Shown here in pieces: positions 33,595-43,151 of a DNA stretch of 44,289 nt. The stretch is from Candidatus Rokuibacteriota bacterium. GTDB lineage: Bacteria > Methylomirabilota > Methylomirabilia > Rokubacteriales > CSP1-6. How positions within the stretch are numbered: the first letter of the stretch is position 1; each line of letters begins with the position of its first letter. The notes below the pieces were generated by a model that had not been told where the DNA came from, made no database searches, and saw only the letters and a list, made by a program, of their open reading frames with translations. The DNA lies in NCBI GenBank assembly GCA_016184125.1, contig JACPDG010000067.1:1-44289 (forward strand), written 5' to 3'. The translations under genes and the position numbers were made by a program.

Positions 33595-34893
33595 GTGCTC
33601 GACCTCCGGCTGATCCGCGAGCGTCCGGAGGGGGTCGCGCGCGCGCTTGCGACCCGCGGCGGCGCGGAGGCCGATCGCGTGAAGCACGTGCTCGCGGCCG
33701 ACGCCCGCCGGCGCGCGCGGGTCAAGGAAGCGGACGACCTCAAGGCCGAGCACAACCAAGCGTCGAAGGAGGCGGGCCGGCAGTATCGCGGGAACATTCC
33801 CGAGGACGTGCGCGAGGCGATGCGGGCCCGCTCGGACCGGATCAAGGCGCTCGACGACGAGATCCGCGGCATCGACGAGGAGATCGCGCAGCAGATGCTC
33901 GACATCCCGAACCTGCCGCATCCCTCGGTCCCGGTCGGCGCGTCGGAGGCCGACAACCCCGAAGTGCGGCGATGGGGCACGCCCCGCGACTTCACGTTCA
34001 CCCCCAAGGCGCACGAGGAACTGGGCGAGGCGCTCGGGCTGCTCGACTTCGAGCGCGCGGCGAAGCTCGCGAAGTCGCGCTTCACGGTGCTGTGGGGGCC
34101 GGCGGCGCTGCTCGAGCGCGCGCTGAGCCAGTTCATGCTCGACCTCCACACACGGGAGCACGGCTACACGGAGGTGTGGACGCCGCATCTCGTGAGCGGC
34201 GACACGATGCTGCGCACCGGCCAGCTCCCGAAGTTCGAGGAGCAGCTCTTCAAGACCGTCGAGCCGGACGACAGCCGCACGCTCTACCTCATCCCGACCG
34301 CCGAGGTGCCGCTCACCGCCCTGCACGGCGGCGAGTTCCTCGCGGAGGCGACGCTGCCGCGGCGGTACGTGGCGTTCACGCCGTGCTACCGCCGCGAGGC
34401 GGGCACGTACGGCAAGGACATGAAGGGGATGATCCGGCAGCACCAGTTCGACAAGGTCGAGCTGGTGAAGGTGACGACGCCCGCGCAGTCGTACGACGAG
34501 CTCGAGTCGATGGTGAAGCACGCCGAGGAAGTGCTGCGGCGCCTCGACCTGCCGTACCGCGTGGTCGAGCTCTGCACCGCGGACATCGGCTTCAACGCCG
34601 CGAAGACGTACGACCTCGAGGTGTGGCTGCCGGGACAGGGGAAGTACCGCGAGATCTCGTCGTGCTCGAACTGCGAAGCGTTCCAGGCGCGTCGTGCCGA
34701 GATCCGCTACCGGCCGGCCGGCGGCGGACGTGCCGAGTTCTGTCACACGCTCAACGGGTCCGGCCTGGCGGTCGGGCGCACGCTGATCGCGGTGCTGGAG
34801 AACTACCAGGACGCGGACGGCAGCGTCACGATTCCGCAGGCCCTCCGCCCGTACATGGGCGGGCTCGAACGTCTCACGGCTCTCGCGCAGTGA
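33595..34893 (+). CDS. serS: Seryl-tRNA synthetase
   Basis: 432 residues from a GTG at 33595 ([17 protein letters not shown] follows). The N-terminal coiled-coil arm (about 30-100) grips the long variable arm of tRNA-Ser. Class II motif 2 is [25 protein letters not shown] in part, and motif 3 is [18 protein letters not shown]. It lies 7 bp after gyrA, probably co-transcribed. No clear ribosome site is seen. Confidence 0.97.
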   Translation: MLDLRLIRERPEGVARALATRGGAEADRVKHVLAADARRRARVKEADDLKAEHNQASKEAGRQYRGNIPEDVREAMRARSDRIKALDDEIRGIDEEIAQQMLDIPNLPHPSVPVGASEADNPEVRRWGTPRDFTFTPKAHEELGEALGLLDFERAAKLAKSRFTVLWGPAALLERALSQFMLDLHTREHGYTEVWTPHLVSGDTMLRTGQLPKFEEQLFKTVEPDDSRTLYLIPTAEVPLTALHGGEFLAEATLPRRYVAFTPCYRREAGTYGKDMKGMIRQHQFDKVELVKVTTPAQSYDELESMVKHAEEVLRRLDLPYRVVELCTADIGFNAAKTYDLEVWLPGQGKYREISSCSNCEAFQARRAEIRYRPAGGGRAEFCHTLNGSGLAVGRTLIAVLENYQDADGSVTIPQALRPYMGGLERLTALAQ

Positions 34894-36545
34894 CCGGGAT
34901 CGGGCGCTGGCCCGCGGCCGGCCTCGTCGTCGCGCTGCTGCCGGTCGTGTCGCTGCTGCTCGTCCTCGACCGGGCCGCCATGATCGACGACGCGCTCTTC
35001 CTCAAGGCGGCGAGCCAGATCTTCCGTGATCCCGCCCGGCCGTTCGACTTCCTCGTGAACTGGTACGGGTGGGAAGAACCGTTCTGGCACGTCTTCAAGA
35101 ACCCACCCGGGCTGTCGTACTGGCTCGCGGCCTCCGACGCGCTGTTCGGCGAGCGCGAGGCGGCGCGTCACGCGTCGATGCTGCCCTTCACCATCGCGGC
35201 CGTGGTGGCCGCGGCCTGGCTCACCCGGCGGTTCGCGGGTGAGTGGCCATGGATCACCGCGGCCTGGGCAGCCTCGCCTGCGTTCCTCGTCTCGTCCGCG
35301 ACGCTCATGGCGGACGTCCCCGCGCTCGCGTGCTCGCTCTGGGGCCTGGTGTTCTGGATTCGCGGCGCCGGCGAGGACACGACGTGGTCCCGGCGCCTCG
35401 GCGCCGGCCTGGCGGGACTCGCGGTGGTCGTGAAGTACACGGCCCTGCTCGGGATCGCGACGCTCCTCCTCTACTCGCTGCTCGTCGCCGGCGGCGCGCG
35501 CCGCCGCCGGCAGCTCGCCGATCTGTGGCCCGCAATGCTGGCGCCGTCCGCCTGGAGCCTGCTGACCCTCGCGACGCACGGCCGCAATCACATGATCGAT
35601 GCCCTCACCGTCGGCGGCGGCGGGCTCGATCCGAACCCCGGGTGGTTCGCGCATCGAGCGATCGCGCTCCTGACGTTCATCGCGGGCACCAGCGTGTTCG
35701 CCGTGCTGGCCGTCGTGCCCGCGGTCCAGGTCCGCCGCCGGCTGACCCTCGCCGCCGTGGCGGCCGGTGTCGCAACCGCCGTGGCGCTCGCGACGCCACA
35801 CGTCTGGTCACCGCGCGGCCTCGGCGGTGGCGCCGTCCCCGTCGCCGTCGTCCTCGCGACGATCGGCGCGCTCGTCCTGCTCCTGGCGTTTCGCGAAGGC
35901 CTCCGCAGCGGCGAGCCGGAATCGCGATTCCTCGTCGCGTGGGTCGCGCTCCACCTCGCGTACCTGTGGCTCTGGTCGTGGAGCGTCGCGGCCCGCTTCG
36001 TGCTGCCGCTGATGCTTCCGCTCGTGATCCTGCTCGCGCGATCGCTCGGCGCGCGCGCCGATGCGGCCGCCTCCCGCGCCCGCGCCGGGCTGTTCGGGGC
36101 CGCGGCCGGCGTGGCGCTCGCCGTCTCGGTCACGCTGCTCCTCGCCGACTCCGCCGTGGGCGACTTCTACCGGCGCGCCATTCCGATCGTGGTGAAGGCG
36201 CAGGCGGCGCGCGAGCGAGGGCGCGTGCATTTCGTCGGCGCCTGGGGCTTCCAGCACTACGCGGAGCGCGCGGGGCTCACGAAGCTCAACCGCGACGCGC
36301 CGGTGGTCGCGCGCGGGGATCTGGTGCTCCAGCCGTACTACGCGGCGAACCGCGACGTGCCGGCGGGCCTCGAGGACCGACTCGAGGAGCACGGGCGGCT
36401 GACGGGCCCGCGACCGCCGCTCGACGTGCACACGATGAACATCAACGTCGCGGCCGGATTCTACTCGAGCGCGTACGGGCCGCTGCCCTTCACGCGCGCG
36501 CGGCTGCCGCTCGAAGGCATCCTCGTCTGGCGGGTCAGGAAGTGA
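34890..36545 (+). CDS. GT-C (ArnT/PMT-like, family 39) membrane glycosyltransferase
   Basis: 551 residues from a GTG that overlaps the serS stop (GTGA). About 11 hydrophobic helices are followed by a soluble periplasmic tail. The first large loop carries [11 protein letters not shown] with the acidic pair used in this fold, then [30 protein letters not shown], typical of polyprenol-phosphate-sugar dependent transferases. It probably moves a sugar from a lipid carrier onto a periplasmic acceptor. The acceptor is unknown. It is convergent with the next gene, overlapping by 11 bp. Confidence 0.82.
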   Translation: MTGIGRWPAAGLVVALLPVVSLLLVLDRAAMIDDALFLKAASQIFRDPARPFDFLVNWYGWEEPFWHVFKNPPGLSYWLAASDALFGEREAARHASMLPFTIAAVVAAAWLTRRFAGEWPWITAAWAASPAFLVSSATLMADVPALACSLWGLVFWIRGAGEDTTWSRRLGAGLAGLAVVVKYTALLGIATLLLYSLLVAGGARRRRQLADLWPAMLAPSAWSLLTLATHGRNHMIDALTVGGGGLDPNPGWFAHRAIALLTFIAGTSVFAVLAVVPAVQVRRRLTLAAVAAGVATAVALATPHVWSPRGLGGGAVPVAVVLATIGALVLLLAFREGLRSGEPESRFLVAWVALHLAYLWLWSWSVAARFVLPLMLPLVILLARSLGARADAAASRARAGLFGAAAGVALAVSVTLLLADSAVGDFYRRAIPIVVKAQAARERGRVHFVGAWGFQHYAERAGLTKLNRDAPVVARGDLVLQPYYAANRDVPAGLEDRLEEHGRLTGPRPPLDVHTMNINVAAGFYSSAYGPLPFTRARLPLEGILVWRVRK

Positions 36546-37254
36546 TCACGGCGCGCCGGGCGCCGAGCGCGGAGGTCACCGCGAAGCGAACCGTCGCGCG
36601 GACGATTCGGGCGGAGTCGAGCACGGGGTCGAAATGCGACGGCGCGCCCGCGTAGATCGTGCGGATCGGCTGCTCGTCGATCTCGACGCGCCGCGCACAG
36701 GCCCACAGCAGGACCTCCATCTCGAAGTCGTAGCGCGCGCCGCGCAAGCGCACCAGCGCCGGCAGGAGCCCGCGCGGGATCGCGCGCAGCCCCGTCTGCG
36801 CGTCGCTCACGGACCGCCCGGTGATCAGCCGCAGCGCCCACCGGGCGCACGTGTTCCCGAGCCGATTGGAGACCGGCACGCCGGGGCCGAAGCGGCGCGA
36901 GCCGAGCACGAGCGTGTCGGGCCGAGCGCAGAGAACGCCCGCCACCGCGGCGATGTCCTCGACGGCGTGCTGGCCGTCCGCGTCGGCGGTGACGACGCCG
37001 ATCGCGGCCGGGTGCACGGCCAGCACGTGCTGCATCGCGGTCCGCAGCGCCCGGCCCTTCCCCCGGTTCGTCGTGTGCGCGAGCACGGTGACGCCGGGAA
37101 GCGTCGAGACCGCGCGGAACACGTCCACGAACCCGGGACCGCTGCCGTCGTCCACGACGACGAGCGGCGCGGCCAGGCGCGCGCGCAGTCCGGTGGCCGT
37201 CGCGATGAGCGGCGCGCCGGGCTGGAACGCGGGGATCACGATCACCGGAGCCAC
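36535..37254 (-). CDS. Family 2 glycosyltransferase (DPM1-like)
   Basis: 239 residues with a GT-A fold: VIVIPAFQPG at the start, VVVDDGSGPG, GKGRALRTAM, and ADADGQHAVEDI for metal and donor binding. SDAQTGLRAIPRGLL and DFEMEVLLWA are as in dolichol-phosphate mannosyltransferase relatives. No membrane helices. It could make the polyprenol-phosphate sugar used by the convergent GT-C enzyme, which is inference from proximity. Confidence 0.88.
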   Translation of the reverse strand: MAPVIVIPAFQPGAPLIATATGLRARLAAPLVVVDDGSGPGFVDVFRAVSTLPGVTVLAHTTNRGKGRALRTAMQHVLAVHPAAIGVVTADADGQHAVEDIAAVAGVLCARPDTLVLGSRRFGPGVPVSNRLGNTCARWALRLITGRSVSDAQTGLRAIPRGLLPALVRLRGARYDFEMEVLLWACARRVEIDEQPIRTIYAGAPSHFDPVLDSARIVRATVRFAVTSALGARRAVITS

Positions 37255-37414
37255 GGCGCGGCGATGCTACCATCCCGCACCCGGCCAGGCGCCGTCCGGC
37301 GCCGCGGGTTCTCGGCGTTCGGCGGCGCCCCGGGTCCTCGCGTTTCCGCCGTTGCACTTCACGCCGTGTCTGCGTCATGCTGTCCGCGCCCGCGCGCAGG
37401 GAGGACCGTGCCGG

Positions 37415-37852
37415 ATGGCTGCGCCGATCTCGGTGCGACGCGTACTGAAGATTCCCGCTTCCGAGTGGGACGACGCGGAATCGCGCGCACGCATCGAGGA
37501 GCAGCTGCGGCGTGAGGGCTACAAGCTCGTCGCGTTCCGCAGTATCGACCCGGACGCGTACGAGGTGACGGCGCTGCGGCGCGAGGGCGTCGGTACAGGC
37601 CGAGGAGCATCTGTCATGGATCGCCTCGTCTTCGTGGTCCACCAGGACCGCAAGGACCTGTACGAGAGGTTCCGGGTGCTTCTGGACTCCGAGCCCGGGG
37701 TGGAGGTGGTCCTCGAGCGGCGCCTTCGACAGCGCCGCCAGCGTGATGGCGCGCACGCGCACGAGCGGCGGCGCTGGGACCGCCGCGTCCGGCCGCTCGT
37801 CGACACCGAGGTCGCGGCGCGAGGGTGGACCGTCGTGCGGGTGTCGGACTAG
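37415..37852 (+). CDS. Conserved hypothetical protein, basic C-terminal region
   Basis: 145 residues from an ATG with GGGAGG ten bases ahead. The first ~65 residues (VRRVLKIPASEWDDAESRARIEEQLRREGYKLVAFR) look like a small alpha/beta domain. The second part begins MDRLVFVVHQDRKDLYERFRVLLDSEPGVEVVLERR, then an arginine-rich stretch (RRQRDG, ERRRWDRRVRP), and ends in RGWTVVRVSD. There is no membrane segment. The basic stretch could bind nucleic acid. I do not know a function. The frame upstream to 36821 is a shadow. Confidence 0.65.
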   Translation: MAAPISVRRVLKIPASEWDDAESRARIEEQLRREGYKLVAFRSIDPDAYEVTALRREGVGTGRGASVMDRLVFVVHQDRKDLYERFRVLLDSEPGVEVVLERRLRQRRQRDGAHAHERRRWDRRVRPLVDTEVAARGWTVVRVSD

Positions 37853-37854
37853 GG

Positions 37855-38060
37855 AATGGGGGGCCCCGACATGGCCCCCCAGTCCCCCCCGCGTTCGCAC
37901 ACGGCCCGGGGAACCCGGGCCGCGGCTCGACTGCCCGCTCGGCCAGGCCCCGACATGGCCCCCGCCCCCCCCAACGCGCGGAGCGCCCCGGGCGGTGCGC
38001 GGACGCACCTGTGGAACCCGTGGCGCTCCTCGATTCGCCGTTTCTCCGACAGGCTCCTGG
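37855..38060 (-). repeat. GC-rich multi-hairpin repeat, copy 4 (two modules)
   Basis: Begins just after the hypothetical gene stop. Module B lies first on the + strand: hairpin TGGGGGGCC/GGCCCCCCA (37857-37881) and GGCCCGGGGAACCCGGGCC (about 37903-37921). Module A follows: CCCCGACATGGCCCCC, CGGAGCGCCCCGGGCGG, hairpin GGTGCG-CGGA-CGCACC (37994-38009), then GTGGAACCCGTGGCGCTCC, TCGATT and TCTCCGACAGGCTC, which match copy 1. It lies downstream of the leftward YfhO-like gene and could act as its transcript end. Confidence 0.85.
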
Positions 38061-38087
38061 CCGCGGAGGCGGTGCTGGGCTCGGACC

Positions 38088-41000
38088 TCAACCGGCTGAG
38101 CGTGGAGCGCGAGCGCTGCCGGAACCGCGCGAGGCGGAGCGGAGACCGGCGGCGGCGACCACAAGGCCCGTCGCCGCGAGCGCGAGGGCCGCGGCCGGGA
38201 CGAGGACGGTGAACGTCGCGGGGCCTGGCGCAGCCCGGCTCCGCACGATCGCCACGATCGGCTCGTAGGCCCAGTTCTCCCGGCGCGCGGGGTTGAGCCC
38301 GGCGCGGACCGCGACGACGATGAACGTCGTCCAGCCAGGCCGCGCGTCCTCTCGCCAGGCCGTGGCGACGCGCACCGATTCCGCTGACACGGACCGCGCG
38401 AGCGGCGCCGGAGCGCCGGCCCATTCGCCGTCCGCCACGAGGAAGCGAACCCCCGGCGGACCGCCGGGGAGCCGGGCGACGTAGACGTCCACGAGCCCGT
38501 CGTCGCCGCTGCCTGATCCCCGGGATCGCTCGCGGCCCTCACCGCCCGGCCGGCGTCGTGCCGCATCCGACTCGAGACGGAGCGACGGCCGATCCCCGAC
38601 GGTCAGCGTAGGAGGCGAGAGCTGCAGCGCGAACGGCGAGGCGGGCAGCGGATCCGGCACGGTCCCCGTGCCGGCAGCGCCGCCCGCGCCCGGCATCCAC
38701 CAGCCGAGCGGTCCGGAGACGGCGATCGCGAGCGCTGGAGCCCCGGCGCTGACCACGAGCGCAGCGGCCACGGCCACGCGCCGGTGCCGCTGCCACCGCT
38801 GCCCCGTACGCTGAGACGAGCCCAGGACGAGACAGACGAGGGTCACCCCCAGGGCGGCGACGGTCGCGCCGAGTCCGAGACGGACCGAGGCCGGCGCGTA
38901 CGTGAACCGGACCACGTGCTGCCCGGCGGGAACGCGCACCGCGCGAAACGCGTGGTTCGCGCGCCAGGGGCGCGCCTCCGCGCCGTCGAGCGTGACCCTC
39001 CATCCGGGGAACCACGTGTCCGCGAGGACGAGCCAGCCAGCGACCGGCGCCTCGACCTGCACCGCGACGCGCTCCGGCTCGTCCTCCACGATGCGCGCGG
39101 CCCCCGACACGCGAGCATGAGGGGCCACCACGGACGGGCGGCCGCCATCGGTCTCCGGCGCGTCGCAGGCGGCGAGCAGCACCTCGCTCCGGAAGTCGAC
39201 CCGGCCCTCATGCATCAGGCGGAGGGCGAGAGCGTCGGCGACACAGCCCCGCGCCCGCGCGACGAAGAATGCACGAGGCAGCGCGCGCTCGTTCCGGTAG
39301 ACTCGCGCGTCCGGGCCGTCGTGCTCGAGCGCGAAGTGCGGGGCGGGTGGCGGCGCGCCGGCGGGCACGAGAACGCGGCGGATCGCGAGGAGGTCGAACA
39401 CCGGCGACCCCGCCCCGGTCGTGACCGAGAGCGCACTGTTCCCGAACAGGCCGAGGTCGGCCGCGGGGCTCGCGACGCGCTCGATCAGGCGCGGCGTCAG
39501 GGCGTCGTAGCCTGCCACCTCGCGGAGCCCGTAGAGCGCGCCGAGGTTCTTCACGGCGCCGAGATCGACGCGCCCCGGGTCCCGCGCACTCGCCTCGACG
39601 AGGTGGCGGAGCGCCGGGGTCAGCGGGTAGAGCCACCGCACGTCGCTCACGGTGGGATGCGCGACCAGCATCGGCAGCGTGCTGGCCACCTGCACGATCG
39701 CGAGCCCGGCGATGTGCCGGCCCCGTCCTTCGCCGCGTGCAACCTCCCCGACACCGCGGCGAGCCGCGGCCACGACGTCGCCGGCGGCCCCGCGAAGCAG
39801 GAGCCAGACCGCAGCGCTGACGAGCGCGGCGAACGCCGCGTACTGCCAGACGATGGGCACGGAGAGGGGGTGCCGTGCGAGCCACGCGGCATCATCGGCG
39901 ATCGACGCGAGCGCGAGCCACACCAGCACGAGCCCGGCGACGAGCACGGCGACGCGGCAGCGGGCGCGCGCCGGTGGCGCCGCCTCCCGGAGGGCGTCGA
40001 TCGCGGTCGCCGCCAGCACGCCGAGCGCGAGCCCGAGGAGCGGCAGCACCCGCTGCGACCTGATCCACGTGAGCGGCGGGACGCCCGCGAGCGTCTCGCC
40101 CACGAACGGAAGCCGGTACACGCCGGCGAGAGCCATCACCGCCACCGCGAGCCAGAAGGGCGTGCCGTTGCGGCGCCAGCCGGCGATTGCCGCGACGGGA
40201 AGCAGGAGCCACGGGACGAGACCCACCGACGTCGCCGTCTCGTTGAAGTTCGAGTACCCCCAGTAGTCCGGCGCGCCGGGTCCGCCGTAGTACCACGGCA
40301 TCAAGAGCGCGATGGCCGTCCGGCCGGGAGGAATGACGATCGGCGTCCACTGCCCCCGGTAGAAGAGGATGGAGCTCTCCTGGACGTACTCGACGAACGG
40401 CAGGATCTGGACGGTGGCGAGTGCGCCGCCGAGGACGAACCCCCCGCCCAGGCGGCCGAGGAAGACCGGCCATCGTCCCGTCGCCGGACCGCGCGTCACG
40501 CCCCACAGAGCAGCGGCCGCCACGCCGAGCGTCGCGAGTCGCGGATAGCCCGCGAGCGCCTCGAGCGCGACGGCGAGCGCGAGCACCGCGATCGGGCGAG
40601 GCCCGGGCCGCTGCCGCAGGCGCTCGACCGCGCCGAACACGAGTGGGAGCACGGCGATCGCGCTCGCGTACGACCATTGCAGCCAGACGACGAGGACGGC
40701 GCTCCCCTGGTACACGAGCGCGCCCATCAGCGCGGAGCCGGACGACGCGCGGAGCGCGCGCAGGAACCAGTACGCCGCGAGCCCCGCGAGCGACACCCGG
40801 GCGATCGTCCCGAGCCCGAGGGCCAGCGGCAGCGGCAGCACCCAGCCGAGCCACGTGAGCGGGAACAGCAGCGCCGCCTGCGCGTTCCCGAAGAACGGCG
40901 CGCCCGCGAACGCGTGCGCGTTCCAGAGCGGGAACCGGCCGGCGGCGATCTCCCCGGCAGCGTACGCCTGCCAGGGGTGGAACACGAACGTGACATCGAA

Positions 41001-41204
41001 GAGGAGCGGGTTCGCGGGAGCCGCGGCTCCCGGAGCCGCGAACGGCGGGTGCGATGTCAGGATGTCGACGGGAGCCAGGACGTTGCCGGGAAGGAGCGCG
41101 CGGCCGAGGACCGCGAACGGCAGCAGCGCGAGCGCGAGCGCGCACACGATGTCGGCGCGGCGCGCGGCTCCGCCAGCCGGCAGAGCGCGCGGAGCAGAGC
41201 GCAT
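38088..41204 (-). CDS. Large YfhO-like membrane protein
   Basis: 1038 residues. About 12 or more hydrophobic helices fill the first ~520 residues, starting with ADIVCALALALLPFAVLGRALLPG and the luminal FHPWQAYAAGEIAAGRFPLWNAHAFAG, typical of YfhO/GT-C membrane proteins. A soluble domain (about 530-750) includes VAGWLVLADTWFPGWRVTLDGAEARPWRANHAFRAV in part, the usual YfhO C-terminal beta-domain motif. An extra ~250 residues with more hydrophobic helices follow. In Firmicutes YfhO is linked to lipoteichoic-acid glycosylation; here a role in lipid-linked sugar transfer is inferred. Confidence 0.8.
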   Translation of the reverse strand: MRSAPRALPAGGAARRADIVCALALALLPFAVLGRALLPGNVLAPVDILTSHPPFAAPGAAAPANPLLFDVTFVFHPWQAYAAGEIAAGRFPLWNAHAFAGAPFFGNAQAALLFPLTWLGWVLPLPLALGLGTIARVSLAGLAAYWFLRALRASSGSALMGALVYQGSAVLVVWLQWSYASAIAVLPLVFGAVERLRQRPGPRPIAVLALAVALEALAGYPRLATLGVAAAALWGVTRGPATGRWPVFLGRLGGGFVLGGALATVQILPFVEYVQESSILFYRGQWTPIVIPPGRTAIALLMPWYYGGPGAPDYWGYSNFNETATSVGLVPWLLLPVAAIAGWRRNGTPFWLAVAVMALAGVYRLPFVGETLAGVPPLTWIRSQRVLPLLGLALGVLAATAIDALREAAPPARARCRVAVLVAGLVLVWLALASIADDAAWLARHPLSVPIVWQYAAFAALVSAAVWLLLRGAAGDVVAAARRGVGEVARGEGRGRHIAGLAIVQVASTLPMLVAHPTVSDVRWLYPLTPALRHLVEASARDPGRVDLGAVKNLGALYGLREVAGYDALTPRLIERVASPAADLGLFGNSALSVTTGAGSPVFDLLAIRRVLVPAGAPPPAPHFALEHDGPDARVYRNERALPRAFFVARARGCVADALALRLMHEGRVDFRSEVLLAACDAPETDGGRPSVVAPHARVSGAARIVEDEPERVAVQVEAPVAGWLVLADTWFPGWRVTLDGAEARPWRANHAFRAVRVPAGQHVVRFTYAPASVRLGLGATVAALGVTLVCLVLGSSQRTGQRWQRHRRVAVAAALVVSAGAPALAIAVSGPLGWWMPGAGGAAGTGTVPDPLPASPFALQLSPPTLTVGDRPSLRLESDAARRRPGGEGRERSRGSGSGDDGLVDVYVARLPGGPPGVRFLVADGEWAGAPAPLARSVSAESVRVATAWREDARPGWTTFIVVAVRAGLNPARRENWAYEPIVAIVRSRAAPGPATFTVLVPAAALALAATGLVVAAAGLRSASRGSGSARAPRSAG

Positions 41205-41213
41205 GGTCAGGCT

Positions 41214-42533
41214 CTACCCCGGCGGTGCCGCCGAGGGCTTTTGCGCCGTGAAGATCATCTCGCAGCCGCCGACGTACCGGCAGCCGAGGACGTGCCACCC
41301 GCCCTGCCGCAGCCGCGCGGACAGCTCGGCGTGCGTGAAGCGCGTGACGTGCTCCTGCGCGTACCCGCCGGGCACGACCTTGCCGTAGATCCACTCGATC
41401 ACCCACCAGAGGACGCGTCCGTAGTCCGGCGTGCCGAGCACGAGGATGCCGCCGGGCCGCAGCACCCGCCACGCCTCGCGGAGGATGTCCGGCGTGTCCG
41501 GGACGTGCTCGATCACCTCGGAGTTGACGACGGCGTCGAACGTCTCGTCACGGAACGGCAGGCGCTCGCACGTGCCCCCCACGAGGCGCGCGCGGCGGTG
41601 TGCGAGCCACCGCAGCTTGGGCTCCGCGACGTCGAGGCCCACGGCGCCGGGCAGGTCCTGGATGATCCGGCTCGTGCCGCAGCCGGCGTCGAGGATCGCC
41701 GTCCGGCCCTTCACGGCGTCCAGCACGATCCGGTGCCGCGCTCGCTGCCAGTACCGCTGCGGCCAGATCGGGCTGTCGAACGCGCGGTGGTCGTAGTCCG
41801 CTGACCGCACCGAGTTCCGGAGGCGCCAGAGGCGGACCAGCGTCTTCAGGAGCGCCCAGCCGAACCTCACGAGCCGCGCGTGGGACCGCCCGGAGCCACG
41901 CGCCATGTACCGGAACGGGACCTCCTCGATCCGCCAGCCAGCCGCGTGGACCTCGATCAGCAGCTCCTCCAGCACGTCGAAGTCCCGCGACTCGCAGGTG
42001 ACGGCGGCGAGCACGCGACGCCGGTACATCCGGAAGTTGCTCGAGAGGTCGTTGAGCGGCAGCGAGAGCGCCCGGCGGTAGACCCGGTTCAAGATGCGGC
42101 TCAGGAGTCGACGGAGCCAGCCCATGTCGGCGCAGCCGCCCGGGACGTAGCGTGAGGCGACGAGGACGTCCGCCTCCGCCCGGCGCTTCCAGAGCTCCTC
42201 GATGAAGACCGGCCGGTGCGAGAGGTCGGCGTCCATCGTCACCACGTAGCCGGCTGTCGTCGCCGCGAAGCCGTCGCGAAGCGCGGCGCCGAAGCCGGGC
42301 GTCCGCTGCACCACGACGCGGGCGCCGCGGCGCTCCGCCGCGTCCGCCGTGCCGTCCCGGGACCCGCCGTCCACGACGATCACCTCGCTCGGCACCCCGA
42401 GGCCGTCCAGCGTCTCGCGGAGCGCGGGCAGCAGAAGCTCCAGGTTCTCGCGCTCGTTGAGCGCGGGGATGACGACCGCGAGCGTCGTGATGTCGCCCGC
42501 CTTCGCCGACTCCGGCGTCGAGTAGAGCCGCAC
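41214..42533 (-). CDS. Fused family 2 glycosyltransferase and SAM methyltransferase
   Basis: About 439 residues. The N-terminal GT-A domain (about 15-240) has LAVVIPALNERENLELLLP, VVDGGSRDGT, TMDADLSHRP and SSNFRMYRRRVL. A linker (YDHRAFDSPIWPQRYWQRARH) leads to a class I methyltransferase: ILDAGCGTSRIIQDLPGAVGLD for SAM, VVNSEVIEHVPD and LRPGGILVLGTPD. GTG 42533 follows GAGGGG closely; GTG 42551 is an alternative, and the frame beyond is likely non-coding. Fusion implies that the sugar transfer and methylation act on the same lipid or glycan. Confidence 0.85.
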   Translation of the reverse strand: MRLYSTPESAKAGDITTLAVVIPALNERENLELLLPALRETLDGLGVPSEVIVVDGGSRDGTADAAERRGARVVVQRTPGFGAALRDGFAATTAGYVVTMDADLSHRPVFIEELWKRRAEADVLVASRYVPGGCADMGWLRRLLSRILNRVYRRALSLPLNDLSSNFRMYRRRVLAAVTCESRDFDVLEELLIEVHAAGWRIEEVPFRYMARGSGRSHARLVRFGWALLKTLVRLWRLRNSVRSADYDHRAFDSPIWPQRYWQRARHRIVLDAVKGRTAILDAGCGTSRIIQDLPGAVGLDVAEPKLRWLAHRRARLVGGTCERLPFRDETFDAVVNSEVIEHVPDTPDILREAWRVLRPGGILVLGTPDYGRVLWWVIEWIYGKVVPGGYAQEHVTRFTHAELSARLRQGGWHVLGCRYVGGCEMIFTAQKPSAAPPG

Positions 42534-42756
42534 ACACCCCTCAGGCGCCACGTGGCGCGAGCCGACGTTAGCGAGGTCGGTTGCCGGAGTCAAACCAAGG
42601 TGAAGCGAGGCTGAAGTTGTCGAACGCCGGTCCAGCGCGAGCCAGTAGGGCGATCCCACCTTGCGTCCGACCATCTGCGCTCGGCGGTCCCGCACCCGAG
42701 GCGCACTCGGCCCGCGTGCCGGATGGTGTATCGTAAATCCCCGCGATCATTCGCTC

Positions 42757-42838
42757 GGAGGGCTAGCCTCAACTGGCAAGGCAGTGGACTTGAAATCGAG
42801 CTGAGAAGCCAGGTGCTCTTGTCCAGCCGCGTCCTCCG
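42757..42838 (+). pseudogene. Degenerate tRNA-Ser (TGA)-like structure
   Basis: The acceptor GGAGGGC (42757-42763) pairs with GTCCTCC (42831-42837), with one G-T pair. A D arm GCCT/AGGC with a loop containing TGG follows, and the anticodon loop CTTGAAA gives TGA for serine. After the anticodon loop the sequence departs: the anticodon stem GTGGA/TCGAG mispairs, there is no T loop of TTCRA type, and no CCA. An alternative long arm (TGGAC with GTCCA, GAGC with GCTC) could form. Probably a broken tRNA gene, or a tRNA-like RNA. Confidence 0.55.
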
Positions 42839-42938
42839 TTGTCGCGATTTGGCCAAGTAATCCGAGGGGTTAGATGTCCGCCGACTGCCGCAAGCTCCAG
42901 CGCCCACGTGTGACTCAATACCATCCTAGGCGGCGTAC

Positions 42939-42960
42939 AACTATCCCGAAACTATCCCGC
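42939..42960. repeat. Tandem 11-bp direct repeat
   Basis: AACTATCCCG occurs at 42939-42948 and again at 42950-42959, a period of 11 bp, about one helical turn. Direct repeats of this size beside tRNA fragments resemble arm-type sites for tyrosine recombinases, but no integrase gene is in view, so this is a suggestion only. Confidence 0.4.
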
Positions 42961-43119
42961 TACACACCCGTTCCTCGCGGGTTCGACCAGAGTCGCTTAG
43001 CCGTGAAGTGAAGGCTCTGAATCCCGGACCTGCCAGCCGGCGTTACGGGGAGCCCGGCCAGCCGTGTCTCGTAAGTAGTAGTAGGGGATTTAGAGCAGGA
43101 TCCTCCTCAGGCATAAGGG

Positions 43120-43151
43120 GCGCAGCCTGGTAGCGCACCTGCTTCGGGAGC
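43120..43151 (+). pseudogene. tRNA-Pro (CGG) internal fragment
   Basis: 32 bases read as the D arm (GCGC-AGCCTGGTA-GCGC) plus the 5' anticodon stem and loop CCTGC-TTCGGGA-GC of a bacterial tRNA-Pro with anticodon CGG. Neither an acceptor stem nor a T arm is present around it. Identity stops just past the anticodon loop. It looks like a remnant or an attachment-site copy of a tRNA-Pro gene. Confidence 0.6.

Noticed and set aside
42757..42838. Selenocysteine tRNA
   Set aside because: The anticodon loop reads CTTGAAA (TGA anticodon, serine), not TCA, and the acceptor stem is seven, not eight, bases.
42974..42990. T-arm-like GGGTTCGA as the missing 3' half of the tRNA
   Set aside because: The flanking bases do not form a T stem and no acceptor strand follows.
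42757..43151. Group I intron within a tRNA anticodon loop
   Set aside because: The two tRNA pieces are from different tRNAs (Ser and Pro) and neither has its 3' half downstream; no intron core was seen.
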